A stretch of 41,247 bases of DNA, taken from positions 1 to 41,247 of IMG/VR virus record IMGVR_UViG_3300046616_000470, one strand, 5' to 3'. The notes beneath the pieces are model-generated. The model was not told the DNA's origin. It made no database searches and saw only the letters and a program-made list of their open reading frames with translations. Source of the stretch: a virus. Positions 6,836 to 13,990 of this stretch are shown here, in pieces (position 1 is the first letter of the stretch; every line of letters starts with the position of its first letter). A program made the translations under genes and the position numbers.

Positions 6836-7095
6836 AGTGCCACCGCAATTTGGCGATTGGCCTTTGCTTCAAACTGCATGGCGAGTTCGTGAGCGGCCTT
6901 GTAGTCGTCACGAAAGGCGCGAGTCTTGCCGGTGGTACGGTCTTTAATCTGGTACATGCCGACGCTTCTCCCGGCGACTTGGTAGCGCACCGGTTTGGCT
7001 GGCGCTGGTCGATTTATACGGCCGGCCCGGGTGGCATTAGTTTTCTGCAGTAGCACACCGAGTTCATCGAAGCGCTCTTGAAATGATGGATGCAT
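6832..7095 (-). CDS. Leftward early phage protein, function unknown
   Basis: 87 residues from ATG 7095, which has a GAGGGA ribosome site; the frame is open to 7134 but without such a site. Sequence: MHPSFQERFDELGVLLQKTN, basic middle, then MYQIKDRTTGKTRAFRDDYK resembling the DNA-binding face of an integrase arm-type or AP2-like domain, and a helical tail. Coupled by ATGA to the downstream gene. It may bind DNA; no family assigned. Confidence 0.6.
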   Translation of the reverse strand: MHPSFQERFDELGVLLQKTNATRAGRINRPAPAKPVRYQVAGRSVGMYQIKDRTTGKTRAFRDDYKAAHELAMQFEAKANRQIAVAL

Positions 7096-7158
7096 GCTGA
7101 TCCCTCGGAGTAGGTGATGTGTATTCGTCAGCACTCCGCCTACCTGCTGGTTGATTAA

Positions 7159-7338
7159 TTACCGGGGTTTGGACAGGCCCGCTTGAATGCGCTGGGTGAT
7201 CTCTTCTCGATGCACTGCGACTTCCTTGGGAGCGCTTGTCCCGATGCGTACTTGTTGGCCGCTGACACCCAGCACGGTGATCGTTATGTCTTTGCCTATG
7301 TTGATGCTTTCGCCTGCTTTACGAGTCAAAATCAGCAT
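7159..7338 (-). CDS. csrA: Phage-encoded CsrA/RsmA translational regulator
   Basis: 59 residues, the normal CsrA length: [20 protein letters not shown], then a clear match to host RsmA in [20 protein letters not shown]. Leu4 and Arg6 of beta-1 and Val42-His43-Arg44 of beta-5, the main RNA contacts of the family, are present. CsrA proteins bind GGA motifs in mRNA leaders and repress or stabilise messages. In Pseudomonas they sit below GacS/GacA and are titrated by RsmY/RsmZ. ATG 7338 follows an AAGGAA site; the frame is open to 7482 but that part looks non-coding. It is the first gene of the leftward early operon, so it should be expressed on induction and could act on host or phage mRNAs. Confidence 0.92.
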   Translation of the reverse strand: MLILTRKAGESINIGKDITITVLGVSGQQVRIGTSAPKEVAVHREEITQRIQAGLSKPR

Positions 7339-7610
7339 TGTCCATTTCCTTGCGTGAGTTGGTTTACATCCCGATGCACCCTGTCGCCAAGGTGCAGCAG
7401 TGATGCTGTCCATCCAATTGCCGCCGGAGGGGCGGGGCGCATTGCTTGCCGGGTCATTCACACGGTTAAGGCGTTTCACCATCGAGCAACCGTCCAGGTT
7501 GATCCTGTCGTTGGCAGGCTTTCGGGCCTGTCTGCTCGCCGGTCGCCGGTAGAGGCAATGCGATCTGTTGTTTATTGCGCTGACTGTTAAAGAGCGGCGG
7601 GCGGGTCCCG

Positions 7611-7685
7611 TATTGCCGCTACGATTTGCTGCGGCAATTAAGTATTGCCGCCGGGGATATTATAAGTCAATGCCGCCGGAGATAA
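7611..7685 (-). promoter_or_regulatory. Left operator cluster (OL-like) and candidate PL promoter
   Basis: Part of the 397-bp gap 7339-7735. It holds TATTGCCGCTACGAT (7611), a perfect dyad GCGGCAAT-N5-ATTGCCGC (7631-7651), ATTGCCGCCGGGGATA (7644) and AATGCCGCCGGAGATA (7669). The same TGCCGCCGG core recurs at the repressor/cro promoter. TTGACT and TATAAT-like hexamers lie among the sites on the minus strand, reading toward csrA. Inferred role: repressor operators controlling the leftward early promoter. The remainder, 7339-7600, is a leader with one small hairpin (7513-7533). Confidence 0.65.
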
Positions 7686-7701
7686 AAAAATTCCGAAGTA
7701 T

Positions 7702-7727
7702 AAAAAAACCCGCGCTGGGCGGGCTTG
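7702..7727 (-). terminator. Terminator after the DUF1654 gene
   Basis: On the minus strand GCCCGC pairs with GCGGGT around a short loop and is followed by seven T. It ends the repressor/DUF1654 transcript before the left operator cluster. Confidence 0.85.
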
Positions 7728-7735
7728 TTTAAGGG

Positions 7736-7984
7736 TTAGATATTTGCCGGGAGATCCCAGGAGACGCGGGCGCTGCCGTCTTTTTCGCGGCTCACCATTA
7801 CGTGCTCGGTATCGGCAATTTCCTCAAGGAGTCGCCTCCAATCCCTTGGGCATTCATCTGAAATTTTACAAATGACAGCCGTTTTTCGTTTCTGGGCGGT
7901 AGGGGAGCTGATGATTTTTTGGATGCGGAGTCCAAGAAGCTCAAACGAATTTGGCGGTGATGGTTTGTTTTTTGGCTTTGCCAT
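7736..7984 (-). CDS. DUF1654 family protein in the immunity region
   Basis: 82 residues. PNSFELLGLRIQKIISSPTA, then KTAVICKISDECPRDWRRLL and EEIADTEHVMVSRE match my knowledge of Pseudomonas DUF1654 proteins, which have no settled function and often lie near LexA-type or SOS-linked genes. ATG 7984 has a GGAG site. It lies downstream of the repressor, same strand, after 153 bp, inside the interval bounded by the two operator clusters, so it is probably made in the lysogen or controlled by the repressor. Confidence 0.7.
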   Translation of the reverse strand: MAKPKNKPSPPNSFELLGLRIQKIISSPTAQKRKTAVICKISDECPRDWRRLLEEIADTEHVMVSREKDGSARVSWDLPANI

Positions 7985-8137
7985 TGCACTGCTCCATTTT
8001 TTGTATGGATATAGAGTGAATGGCTCGCGACATAAGAGCTAAAGATTAACGATCAAAAACAATTATTTAGCGGGGAGAATGTCCGTAAAGGCGGGCTTTC
8101 AGAGGGCGGTGTTTATGGCCAATTTACATGCATAAAT

Positions 8138-8860
8138 CTAGATTCGGCCCAACACTTTGCTGGGAGCAAGGATTGCACCTACGTAATGAATTTTCTCGAT
8201 ATCAACCCGAGAGATTGTCAGTCGCTCACCGTACGCAGTGTTGATCGACATAAGGCTAATCTCTTCCTCGGTTTCAAAGAGAAGTTCTTTAACCATGCTT
8301 TGCCCATCAATGGTGGTGACCATCACATACTCACCTGGCACTAGGCGGTGATTGGGCTCGCAGACCGCGACCCAGCCGCTACGGATAGCTGGAGCCATTG
8401 AGTCTCCCTTCAATCTGAGCGCGTAGGCGTTCTCATCCCTGGAATAGGTCTCAACCCAGCCAGCTGCCTGGTCAAGGCTCGTCCAATATCCCTCACTGCC
8501 AAGTTGGGCGGTGCCTTCGATATTGATTCTGCGAGGTGAGGAATAGATTGGGGGACCAGCCTCGACATTGGATTCGAAGCTGGACTGAGCCATTTTCGCA
8601 ATTTCCTCAGCCAGTCGAGGGCTGAATGATTCCACGGGTTTGGAAATCAATCCGGCAATTGCACTAGCGACTTTCGCATTCAGTGCGTTGTAGCCGTTCA
8701 GGTACGAGCTGACGGATCCCTGATTGATACCCAAGGAGTCTGCGATTTTCCCCTGGGTCAGCGAATCACGCCGCGACTTACCTGCGTTGAAAGCGTCCAC
8801 GGCCGCTTTGAGCGCCAAGCACTCCTCTTTTTCCCAATCTTCGAGTTCGCGTTTTTTCAT
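8138..8860 (-). CDS. Prophage repressor, HTH plus S24 (LexA/CI-like) domain
   Basis: 240 residues. An N-terminal helix-turn-helix at about 34-62 (LTQGKIADSLGINQGSVSSY) is followed by a linker and a C-terminal S24 peptidase fold. The catalytic Ser is in KGDSMAP (Ser154) and the general-base Lys in SMVKELL (Lys191). An Ala-Gly pair at 101-102 lies in the linker where RecA-stimulated self-cleavage would be expected, but GTAQLG at 116-121 also resembles the hinge of PrtR-type repressors, so the cleavage point is uncertain. Divergent from the cro-like gene at 8967. The candidate promoter places the RNA start at or next to the ATG, as for lambda cI. Confidence 0.9.
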   Translation of the reverse strand: MKKRELEDWEKEECLALKAAVDAFNAGKSRRDSLTQGKIADSLGINQGSVSSYLNGYNALNAKVASAIAGLISKPVESFSPRLAEEIAKMAQSSFESNVEAGPPIYSSPRRINIEGTAQLGSEGYWTSLDQAAGWVETYSRDENAYALRLKGDSMAPAIRSGWVAVCEPNHRLVPGEYVMVTTIDGQSMVKELLFETEEEISLMSINTAYGERLTISRVDIEKIHYVGAILAPSKVLGRI

Positions 8861-8950
8861 TTCGCAATTATTCCTTGCGGCGATATTTAATCAAGTGCCG
8901 CCGGGCTTGATTAAATAAATGCCGCCGGAGATACTTGAGAGGTATTTAAC
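8861..8950. promoter_or_regulatory. Divergent repressor/cro promoters with operator sites (OR-like)
   Basis: A perfect 11-bp inverted repeat (8885-8895 and 8906-8916) places the two -35 boxes, TTGATT on each strand, back to back around a TGCCGCCGGG core. Rightward: TTGATT (8907-8912), 17 bp, GATACT (8930-8935). Leftward: TTGATT (8894-8889), about 16 bp, AATAAT (8872-8867), predicting a start about 8860, the repressor ATG itself. Further core copies sit at 8874-8885 (inverted) and 8917-8933, covering both -10 regions. Repression of both promoters by the repressor or Cro is inferred. Confidence 0.7.
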
Positions 8951-8966
8951 GATGGAGGTCGGCGCG

Positions 8967-9188
8967 ATGAGCCGAAAAAGTCTTCAAGAATTTGCTCAAG
9001 TACGCGGGCAAACCAATGCAGCTGGGCTGCTGGGTATGAGCCAAGGGGCGCTCAACAAGGCCCTTCAGGCCGGCCGTGACGTATTTGTTACTGAGCACAG
9101 AGATGGCTCTTTCACCGCGGAGGAACGTAGACCATTCCCGGTCTTAAGCGCGAAAAGGACGCGTCGCCGGATGCAGCCCATCCAATGA
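8967..9188 (+). CDS. Cro-like regulator
   Basis: 73 residues from ATG 8967, chosen because GGAGG lies eight bases upstream; in-frame starts at 8919 and 8952 would overlap the promoter. SRKSLQEFAQVRGQTNAAGL then MSQGALNKALQAGRDV has the Cro-type helix-turn-helix spacing (Gln/Ala ... Leu-Gly ... Gln-Gly-Ala-Leu-Asn-Lys-Ala), then FVTEHRDGSFTAEERRPFP and a basic tail. Divergent from the S24 repressor across shared operators, the classical cI/cro switch position. Confidence 0.8.
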   Translation: MSRKSLQEFAQVRGQTNAAGLLGMSQGALNKALQAGRDVFVTEHRDGSFTAEERRPFPVLSAKRTRRRMQPIQ

Positions 9189-9228
9189 GCCAACTTTGAG
9201 CGCAACTGCGCAGAGAGAAAACTAGACG

Positions 9229-9726
9229 ATGAAATCGCCAGTGCTAGACACCCGTCGCAAAGCAGTCATTGCCTCTGCCAATGCATTCCCTGGCGGACTT
9301 GCATACGCCTCTGACTTTCTTGGCGAGGAGAATCTCAAGCGTTTCAAGAACCGGATTTACGAGTCGGCAGGCGTCAAGCCCCTCACCGACGATGAGGTCT
9401 GCACGCTTGAGACAGAAGCCAAAACCACCTTCTTGCCGGACTACATCTGCGCGATGTACAGCGGCGTATTTGTTCGCCTGCCTGAGGTTGGCGATCTGGA
9501 CAACGTAGACATGCACCAGCGCTCGTTGCGTACTTCTGTGAAGCGCGGTCGGGTTGACCAGTTTCTTGCCCTGGCGCTGGAGGACGGCGAAATCACTGCA
9601 GCGGAAGCTGCAGAAATTCTGGCCTTGCACGCGAAGCACTTGGCTGCCCGGCACGAGGAGGTGACCGCACTGATTGAGTTGCACAAATCGAAACGCCCAG
9701 CCCCACCGCTAAGCGGGAAGGGTTGA
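9229..9726 (+). CDS. CII/YmfL-like phage regulatory protein
   Basis: 165 residues. The N-terminal part (TRRKAVIASANAFPGGLAYA then FLGEENLKRFKNRIYESAG) looks like the YmfL/CII-type regulators that follow cro in Pseudomonas prophages. Later come VDMHQRSLRTSVKRGRVDQF and a long C-terminal helix. It lies 40 bp after cro and one base before the replication initiator, so it belongs to the rightward early operon. Target sites are not evident. Confidence 0.6.
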   Translation: MKSPVLDTRRKAVIASANAFPGGLAYASDFLGEENLKRFKNRIYESAGVKPLTDDEVCTLETEAKTTFLPDYICAMYSGVFVRLPEVGDLDNVDMHQRSLRTSVKRGRVDQFLALALEDGEITAAEAAEILALHAKHLAARHEEVTALIELHKSKRPAPPLSGKG

Positions 9727-9727
9727 T

Positions 9728-10579
9728 ATGCAGTTCACGATCACGATCAACCAAGTGAAAGCGCTGGAGTGGGGGCTGAACTCCCAGCAGGCGCTGCTGT
9801 TTTCCTTTGTCTACGAGTGCCCTAGCTGGGCAAGGCCAATCAAGACCGATAACGGGATTTTCTTTGCCTTGAGCAAGGCAAAGATCGTGGAGGAATTGCC
9901 CTTGCTCACCGACAAACCAGATACAGCGTACCGACTTCTCAAAGGGCTCGAGACTGCCGGGCTGATCGAGCTATCCCACACTTCCAACATCAGTTTGTTT
10001 CGTTTGACCGAAAAGGCCAAAGAGTGGAATCGCAAGTTGGACGGGTCGGAAAAATATCCGACCTCTGAGGCGTTTGAGGGGCGGAAAAAAATCCGATCTA
10101 CCTCGGAAAAATCTCCGAGCAAGGTCGGAAAAATCTCCGAACAGGGTCGGAAGAAAATCCGAGGAGGGTCGGAAAAATTTCCGACAAATCAAGGTACCAG
10201 TAATCAGGGTACCAATCAGGTAACCAGTAATCAGGAAAATCAGGGCGCTAACGCGCCAGGCAAATCGTCAAAATTCGACCCGCTGACCGCCAAGCCGGAA
10301 AACGTTAGCGTCGAGGTTTGGGGCGATTGGTGCCAGCACCGCAAGGAAATCCACAAACCCCTCACCGCCAAGAGCTGCGAACAACAGGCCAAGGCCTTGG
10401 CGAACCATCCAGCCCCCGATTCCGTTCTGTCCCTTTCGATCAGCAACGGATGGACGGGGATCTTCCCCGACAAAGCAGTCATCCCCGCACCACTTCCGAC
10501 CAGTCGTCATTCCGGCTTTGACACTCGCGATTACAAGGCCGGCACCAAGGAGAACGCCAATGGCACCTTCCGTCTCTAA
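9728..10579 (+). CDS. Phage replication initiator (O-like) with winged-helix N-terminus
   Basis: 283 residues. Residues 1-100 contain a winged-helix-type domain (INQVKALEWGLNSQQALLF ... KIVEELPLLTDKPDTAYRLL then KGLETAGLIELSH), as in lambda O-like initiators and DnaT/DnaD-type proteins. Residues 106-153 are encoded by iterons and are low-complexity (repeated GSEK, GRKKIR, SEKFP). After an Asn/Gln/Thr-rich linker, a C-terminal module (VWGDWCQHRKEIHKPLTAKS ... LSISNGWTGIFPDK) resembles the domain that contacts the helicase loader. It overlaps the DnaC-like gene by 20 bp. Confidence 0.75.
   Translation: MQFTITINQVKALEWGLNSQQALLFSFVYECPSWARPIKTDNGIFFALSKAKIVEELPLLTDKPDTAYRLLKGLETAGLIELSHTSNISLFRLTEKAKEWNRKLDGSEKYPTSEAFEGRKKIRSTSEKSPSKVGKISEQGRKKIRGGSEKFPTNQGTSNQGTNQVTSNQENQGANAPGKSSKFDPLTAKPENVSVEVWGDWCQHRKEIHKPLTAKSCEQQAKALANHPAPDSVLSLSISNGWTGIFPDKAVIPAPLPTSRHSGFDTRDYKAGTKENANGTFRL
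10045..10185 (+). repeat. Iteron array, putative phage replication origin inside the O-like gene
   Basis: Six copies of the dyad GTCGGAAAAATNTCCGAC or close variants start at 10045, 10080, 10102, 10124, 10146 and 10168. The last five have an exact 22-bp period, two helical turns. Because 22 is not a multiple of three, successive copies are read in different frames, so the repeat is kept for DNA reasons rather than protein reasons. As in lambda, ori lies within O. Initiator binding is inferred. Confidence 0.85.
10194..10245 (+). repeat. Second repeat block beside the iterons
   Basis: GTACCAGTAATCAGG (10194-10208), GTACCAATCAGG (10209-10220), TAACCAGTAATCAGG (10221-10235) and a partial AAAATCAGG follow the iterons directly. 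Its period is 12-15 bp. It may be a second binding site or an unwinding region next to the iterons; it encodes the Asn/Gln/Thr-rich linker. Confidence 0.65.
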
Positions 10580-11342
10580 CTTCGGCGCTCACATGGACCG
10601 CAAATTCGGCGTCATCGGCCGTCAGCCAGCGAGATGCTTCGATCATGGCGAATACTCGGCGGTCATCCTCAAGGGTGGCAACCTGTCCGGGTGTCCCATC
10701 TGCGCGAGCAACAAGCGCGACATGCAAGAGCTCGAGCGCAAGCGCTGTCAGTTTCGGATAGTTCAACAATCAATCGCCCGGATTCCGAAGCGTTTCGCGG
10801 AAAAGACATTCGTCGATTTCGTCGTGTCGAATCCGGCCCAGCAGATTGCCCTGGATGCGTGCACCGACTACGTCGACAACTTTTCGAAGCATCGCCGGGA
10901 AGGTCGCTGCATGTTGCTGTTGGGGAAGGTCGGCACGGGCAAGACCCACCTGGCCATTGCCTCGGCCAACCACCTGATCAACGAATGCATGGTCAAGGCG
11001 ATTTACCGCACGGTGGGCACGCTCATCGGCGAGATCCGGGCGACGTTCAATGATCGCTCAGGCGAGTCCGAGGCGCACATCTTGCGTGAAGTGATCGGCG
11101 CGGACCTACTGGTGCTCGATGAAGTCGGCGCGACCAAGCAGAGCGAGTTCGAGCTGGCCACCCTGTTCAGCATCATCAACGGTCGTTACGAGCAATGCCG
11201 TCCGACGATCATCGTCAGCAACCTGTCTCCCGCCGAACTGAACGACGCCATTGGTGCGCGCTGTGTCGATCGCATCCGCGAGAACGGCTGCATTGGCGTG
11301 CCATTCGAGTGGGAATCTCAACGCGGTAAGGAGGGCTTCTGA
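10560..11342 (+). CDS. DnaC-like helicase loader ATPase
   Basis: 260 residues from ATG 10560 (AAGGAG site). N-terminal Cys26 and CPIC (45-48) may bind zinc. AAA+ core with Walker A GKVGTGKT (122-129) and Walker B LLVLDE (183-188), sensor segment TIIVSNLSPAELNDAIGARC and an Arg-finger region DRIRENG. Phage DnaC/P-type proteins load the host DnaB helicase onto the phage origin. Translationally tied to the upstream initiator (20-bp overlap) and downstream gene (TGATG). Confidence 0.9.
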   Translation: MAPSVSNFGAHMDRKFGVIGRQPARCFDHGEYSAVILKGGNLSGCPICASNKRDMQELERKRCQFRIVQQSIARIPKRFAEKTFVDFVVSNPAQQIALDACTDYVDNFSKHRREGRCMLLLGKVGTGKTHLAIASANHLINECMVKAIYRTVGTLIGEIRATFNDRSGESEAHILREVIGADLLVLDEVGATKQSEFELATLFSIINGRYEQCRPTIIVSNLSPAELNDAIGARCVDRIRENGCIGVPFEWESQRGKEGF

Positions 11343-11842
11343 TGAACGCCGCCAAGCAACAAAGCGTGCTCGCCGGGCAATCGTCGCTCGCCCGCAAAGT
11401 GTTCCGGGTCGTGCCAATCCAGGAGCGCTGGAGTGCCCACGATATTTTCAATTCTCTGTTGGTTGCCGAAGCCACGGGGGCCCAGTTCCCGGCTGTCCGT
11501 CGCGGCCTGGGCGAGTTGAAGGAGGCAGGTCTCATTCGCGAACCCGTTAACGGTCATTTCCAGCGTACCGCCATCACCATCAAGCCTCAGAGAGAGCAGA
11601 GCATGTCGAAAGAAACCAATCCGGCCATCGTTGCTATCAAGAAAGCCGAGGTCAGTGCTCTGGATACATTGGCGGTGCTGTCCGGTGAGGTAATCAGTTT
11701 TTCCGAGGAGGTCGGTCAGCGAATGAAAAAGCTCGCGGCGCGTATCGAAGAAGTGGCTCTTTCCGTCGAGACAGAGCGCGAGGCCAACGCTGAAGCACTC
11801 GACAAATTCAAGCTGCTGCAATCTCTGCTGAAGGGGGGCTAA
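11342..11842 (+). CDS. Helical early protein with possible winged helix, function unknown
   Basis: 166 residues. The N-terminal third (RWSAHDIFNSLLVAEATGAQ then PAVRRGLGELKEAGLIREP) has the layout of a winged-helix domain. The C-terminal half is a long coiled coil (ISFSEEVGQRMKKLAARIEE then ALSVETEREANAEALDKFK). The start overlaps the DnaC stop (TGATG) and the stop overlaps the recombinase start (TAATG), so all three are co-translated. An adaptor for replication or recombination is possible but not supported directly. Confidence 0.6.
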   Translation: MNAAKQQSVLAGQSSLARKVFRVVPIQERWSAHDIFNSLLVAEATGAQFPAVRRGLGELKEAGLIREPVNGHFQRTAITIKPQREQSMSKETNPAIVAIKKAEVSALDTLAVLSGEVISFSEEVGQRMKKLAARIEEVALSVETEREANAEALDKFKLLQSLLKGG

Positions 11843-13182
11843 TGGGCAATCGGACGGCCGTGGTGAAAACCCTGACGGTGAAGCTGTCGGACGCCGAGAT
11901 CGAGCGGAACGCCAAAAAATTGCATGTCCGTGATCTGCGTGATGCGAGTCATCCGGCGTTGCATTTTCGCTTCGCAAAGAATCGTTCTCGTGGCTCTTGG
12001 TACTTACTCAGCAAGCGCGCCTGGCATCGTATTGGTGGATTCCCGGATCTGAGCACCAAGCAGGTGGTTACGGCGCTGCCGACTGTCCGCCTGCGGGTTG
12101 CTGCCGAAGAAGGTTCGACCGTTTCCAAGTGGGTCATGACCGGTGAGCTGATTGAGTGGTACGCCGAGCGCATGGCGCGTGATCGCAACTTGTCCGGGAA
12201 GCGCAAGAAAACCGGTGCCTCTATGATCAAATGCCATCTGATGCCGCGTCTCGGCGATCTACCGTTGACCGGTATCGACAAGGCAGCCCTCGATAGCCAG
12301 CTCATGTGGCCTTTGCAGGAAAGCATTTCCATCGATTACGTGCGTTCGGTGTTCCAGCTGTTGGCCCTGGCATTCCGGCAGGCGTTCAAGTTGGGCCTGA
12401 TTTCGTCCAACCCGATGGCGAGCATCAAGTTCAACGACTTCTCCAAAGCCAAGGTCGGGATCAAGCCTTCCCGGTTGCGTGGTACCCAACTCCAAGGCCT
12501 GATGAGTCGCTTGCTCGGCGCCATGGCGAACAACCCTGCGGACTGCCTGTTGGCTCTGATGATGCTCTGCCATGGCACCCGCATCGGCGAAACCCGGCAG
12601 GCACGCTGGTCGCACATCAGTCTGGCTGAGCGTGAGTGGTTCATTCCGGCCGAACACACCAAGACCGGAGTCGAGCATCACCTGCCGTTGACCGACCAGG
12701 TGCGCAAGGTGCTCATCAGCTATCGCGAGATCCAGCGGGCCAAAGGGTATGACGGTCAGTTCCTGTTCCCGTCCCGTAACGGAAAGGCACTCAGCGAAGG
12801 GCAGGCGAGTGCCGTGTTCGTGCGGCTGGGGCAGGGTGAGTGGACCAGTCACGATCTGCGCAAGGTAGCTCGTACCGGCTGGGCAGACCTCGGCATCGAT
12901 CACTTGATTGGCGAACTGCTGATCAACCACGCGATGGGGCACAACGTGAAGGTGTACATCCAGTCGGATGTGATGGGTCGCAAGCGCGATGCCCTGGAGC
13001 AGTGGCATGCGCTTTTAGATACGAAGGGTTTTGACCAGATTCATATGTTGACCGGCGTTAGATTCGGAGATTCCGGTAATTCGCTGGAAGCCGCACAGGA
13101 CAAGGGCTGCAAGGCTATTCAAGAATCAACCATAGGCGAGGATTCAAAACATGAAAAAAGCCCAGGCCCATGGCTTTCGTAA
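11842..13182 (+). CDS. Second tyrosine recombinase, in the replication operon
   Basis: 446 residues with an N-terminal arm-binding-like part, a core-binding part (about 95-200) and a complete catalytic set: Arg247 (CHGTRIGE), Lys274 (HTKTG), His337/Arg340 (SHDLRKVART), His367 (AMGHN) and Tyr372 (VYIQS). It has the canonical HxxR box, which the left-end integrase lacks. Its position between the helicase loader and Q is far from any att site, so roles in dimer or concatemer resolution, or in excision at another time, are possible. It overlaps the next gene by 32 bp. The 60 residues after the Tyr region are an unusual polar tail. Confidence 0.85.
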   Translation: MGNRTAVVKTLTVKLSDAEIERNAKKLHVRDLRDASHPALHFRFAKNRSRGSWYLLSKRAWHRIGGFPDLSTKQVVTALPTVRLRVAAEEGSTVSKWVMTGELIEWYAERMARDRNLSGKRKKTGASMIKCHLMPRLGDLPLTGIDKAALDSQLMWPLQESISIDYVRSVFQLLALAFRQAFKLGLISSNPMASIKFNDFSKAKVGIKPSRLRGTQLQGLMSRLLGAMANNPADCLLALMMLCHGTRIGETRQARWSHISLAEREWFIPAEHTKTGVEHHLPLTDQVRKVLISYREIQRAKGYDGQFLFPSRNGKALSEGQASAVFVRLGQGEWTSHDLRKVARTGWADLGIDHLIGELLINHAMGHNVKVYIQSDVMGRKRDALEQWHALLDTKGFDQIHMLTGVRFGDSGNSLEAAQDKGCKAIQESTIGEDSKHEKSPGPWLS

Positions 13183-13471
13183 GGCACAGATCGAGCTGGA
13201 GCACTGCTTGACCTGCAAGGGAAAAGCCGTGGTGCAAGGGGTGTTTCATGAGTTGGTTTGCATCGATTGCAACGGATCAGGTTGGGTTATGGCGGGGAGT
13301 CGGTTGGTGCTTTCTACAGACGAATTGGTGACACAACTCAGCCTCAGATTGCAGCAGGCTCAGCGTGAAATTGAAGTATTGCAGCAAGGCCCGTCGGCAT
13401 CTGCCCCGGCTGGGTACTACCAACAGAACAACCGTCGCGGTGCTGGCGGATCGAATTTCACCGGGGATTGA
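13151..13471 (+). CDS. DnaJ-type zinc-finger phage protein
   Basis: 106 residues with two CxxCxGxG-like knuckles (CLTCKGKA and CIDCNGSGW), one complete DnaJ zinc-finger pair, then a helical segment (LVTQLSLRLQQAQREIEVLQ) and a Gly/Asn-rich tail. ATG 13151 follows GAGGA and lies inside the recombinase gene. It sits immediately before antiterminator Q, where phages often place a small zinc protein. A role in DNA processing or antitermination is inferred from position. Confidence 0.7.
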   Translation: MKKAQAHGFRKAQIELEHCLTCKGKAVVQGVFHELVCIDCNGSGWVMAGSRLVLSTDELVTQLSLRLQQAQREIEVLQQGPSASAPAGYYQQNNRRGAGGSNFTGD

Positions 13472-13483
13472 GGGGTACAACAC

Positions 13484-13990
13484 ATGATGGTTCGAAAACC
13501 AGCGTTACACCCGTTAGGTGATACGGAATACCTTTTAGAGCAATGGGGATGGTGGCGTATGGATGGAAGGGGAATCCCCAGTTATGCGTCGCCCATGTTG
13601 GCACTGATGCGCGATGCAATGCCGTCGCCTGGCAAGCCGTACTGCATCACCGACGAGCTTGCCTGTGTCGTGGATGCCGCATTGGCTCGCCTTTGCAAAC
13701 GTGATCAGCAGATGGGGGATATTGTCTGGCTGTACTTCGGGGCGAAATGGCCGGCAATTCGCGTCGGTCGATATCACCAGGTAAGCGAAGGGAAAGCTCG
13801 GGAGCTGATGAAGGCCGGGGTGGCATGGATTGATTGCGTTCTCGAAAGCATCAAGGATGGGGGCTGGACAGGATATTCGGAAAACCATTCCGATAGCCCA
13901 CTCTTAGGGATTGTCGAAATCACAGCTGGTAATTGCACAGACTTGCCCCCCAATTGCATACCGCCTGACCAGGTATTGCATCAGTATTGA
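13484..13990 (+). CDS. Antitermination protein Q-like regulator of late genes
   Basis: 168 residues. HPLGDTEYLLEQWGWWRMDG, YASPMLALMRDAM, ITDELACVVDAALARL, RDQQMGDIVWLYFGAKWPA and the helix-turn-helix-like VSEGKARELMKAGVAWIDC match phage antitermination Q of the Pseudomonas/lambdoid type. Such proteins join RNA polymerase at the late promoter and let it read through terminators. It is the last early gene and is followed by the rloAB insertion, not directly by lysis genes. The repeated late-gene hairpins downstream fit Q-dependent readthrough. Confidence 0.85.
   Translation: MMVRKPALHPLGDTEYLLEQWGWWRMDGRGIPSYASPMLALMRDAMPSPGKPYCITDELACVVDAALARLCKRDQQMGDIVWLYFGAKWPAIRVGRYHQVSEGKARELMKAGVAWIDCVLESIKDGGWTGYSENHSDSPLLGIVEITAGNCTDLPPNCIPPDQVLHQY

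Noticed and set aside
7339-7482. N-terminal extension of csrA (frame open to 7482)
   Set aside because: The internal ATG 7338 has a good ribosome site and gives the canonical CsrA N-terminus MLILTR; the extension has no coding character.
10045-10185. Regular repeats that could suggest a CRISPR array
   Set aside because: Units are adjacent dyads with a 22-bp period and no unique spacers, and they lie inside an open initiator gene. Iterons explain them.
12259-13008. 249-codon minus-strand frame within the second recombinase
   Set aside because: Shadow of a gene with all catalytic motifs on the plus strand; its His/Gln/Gly-rich composition is typical of antisense frames.
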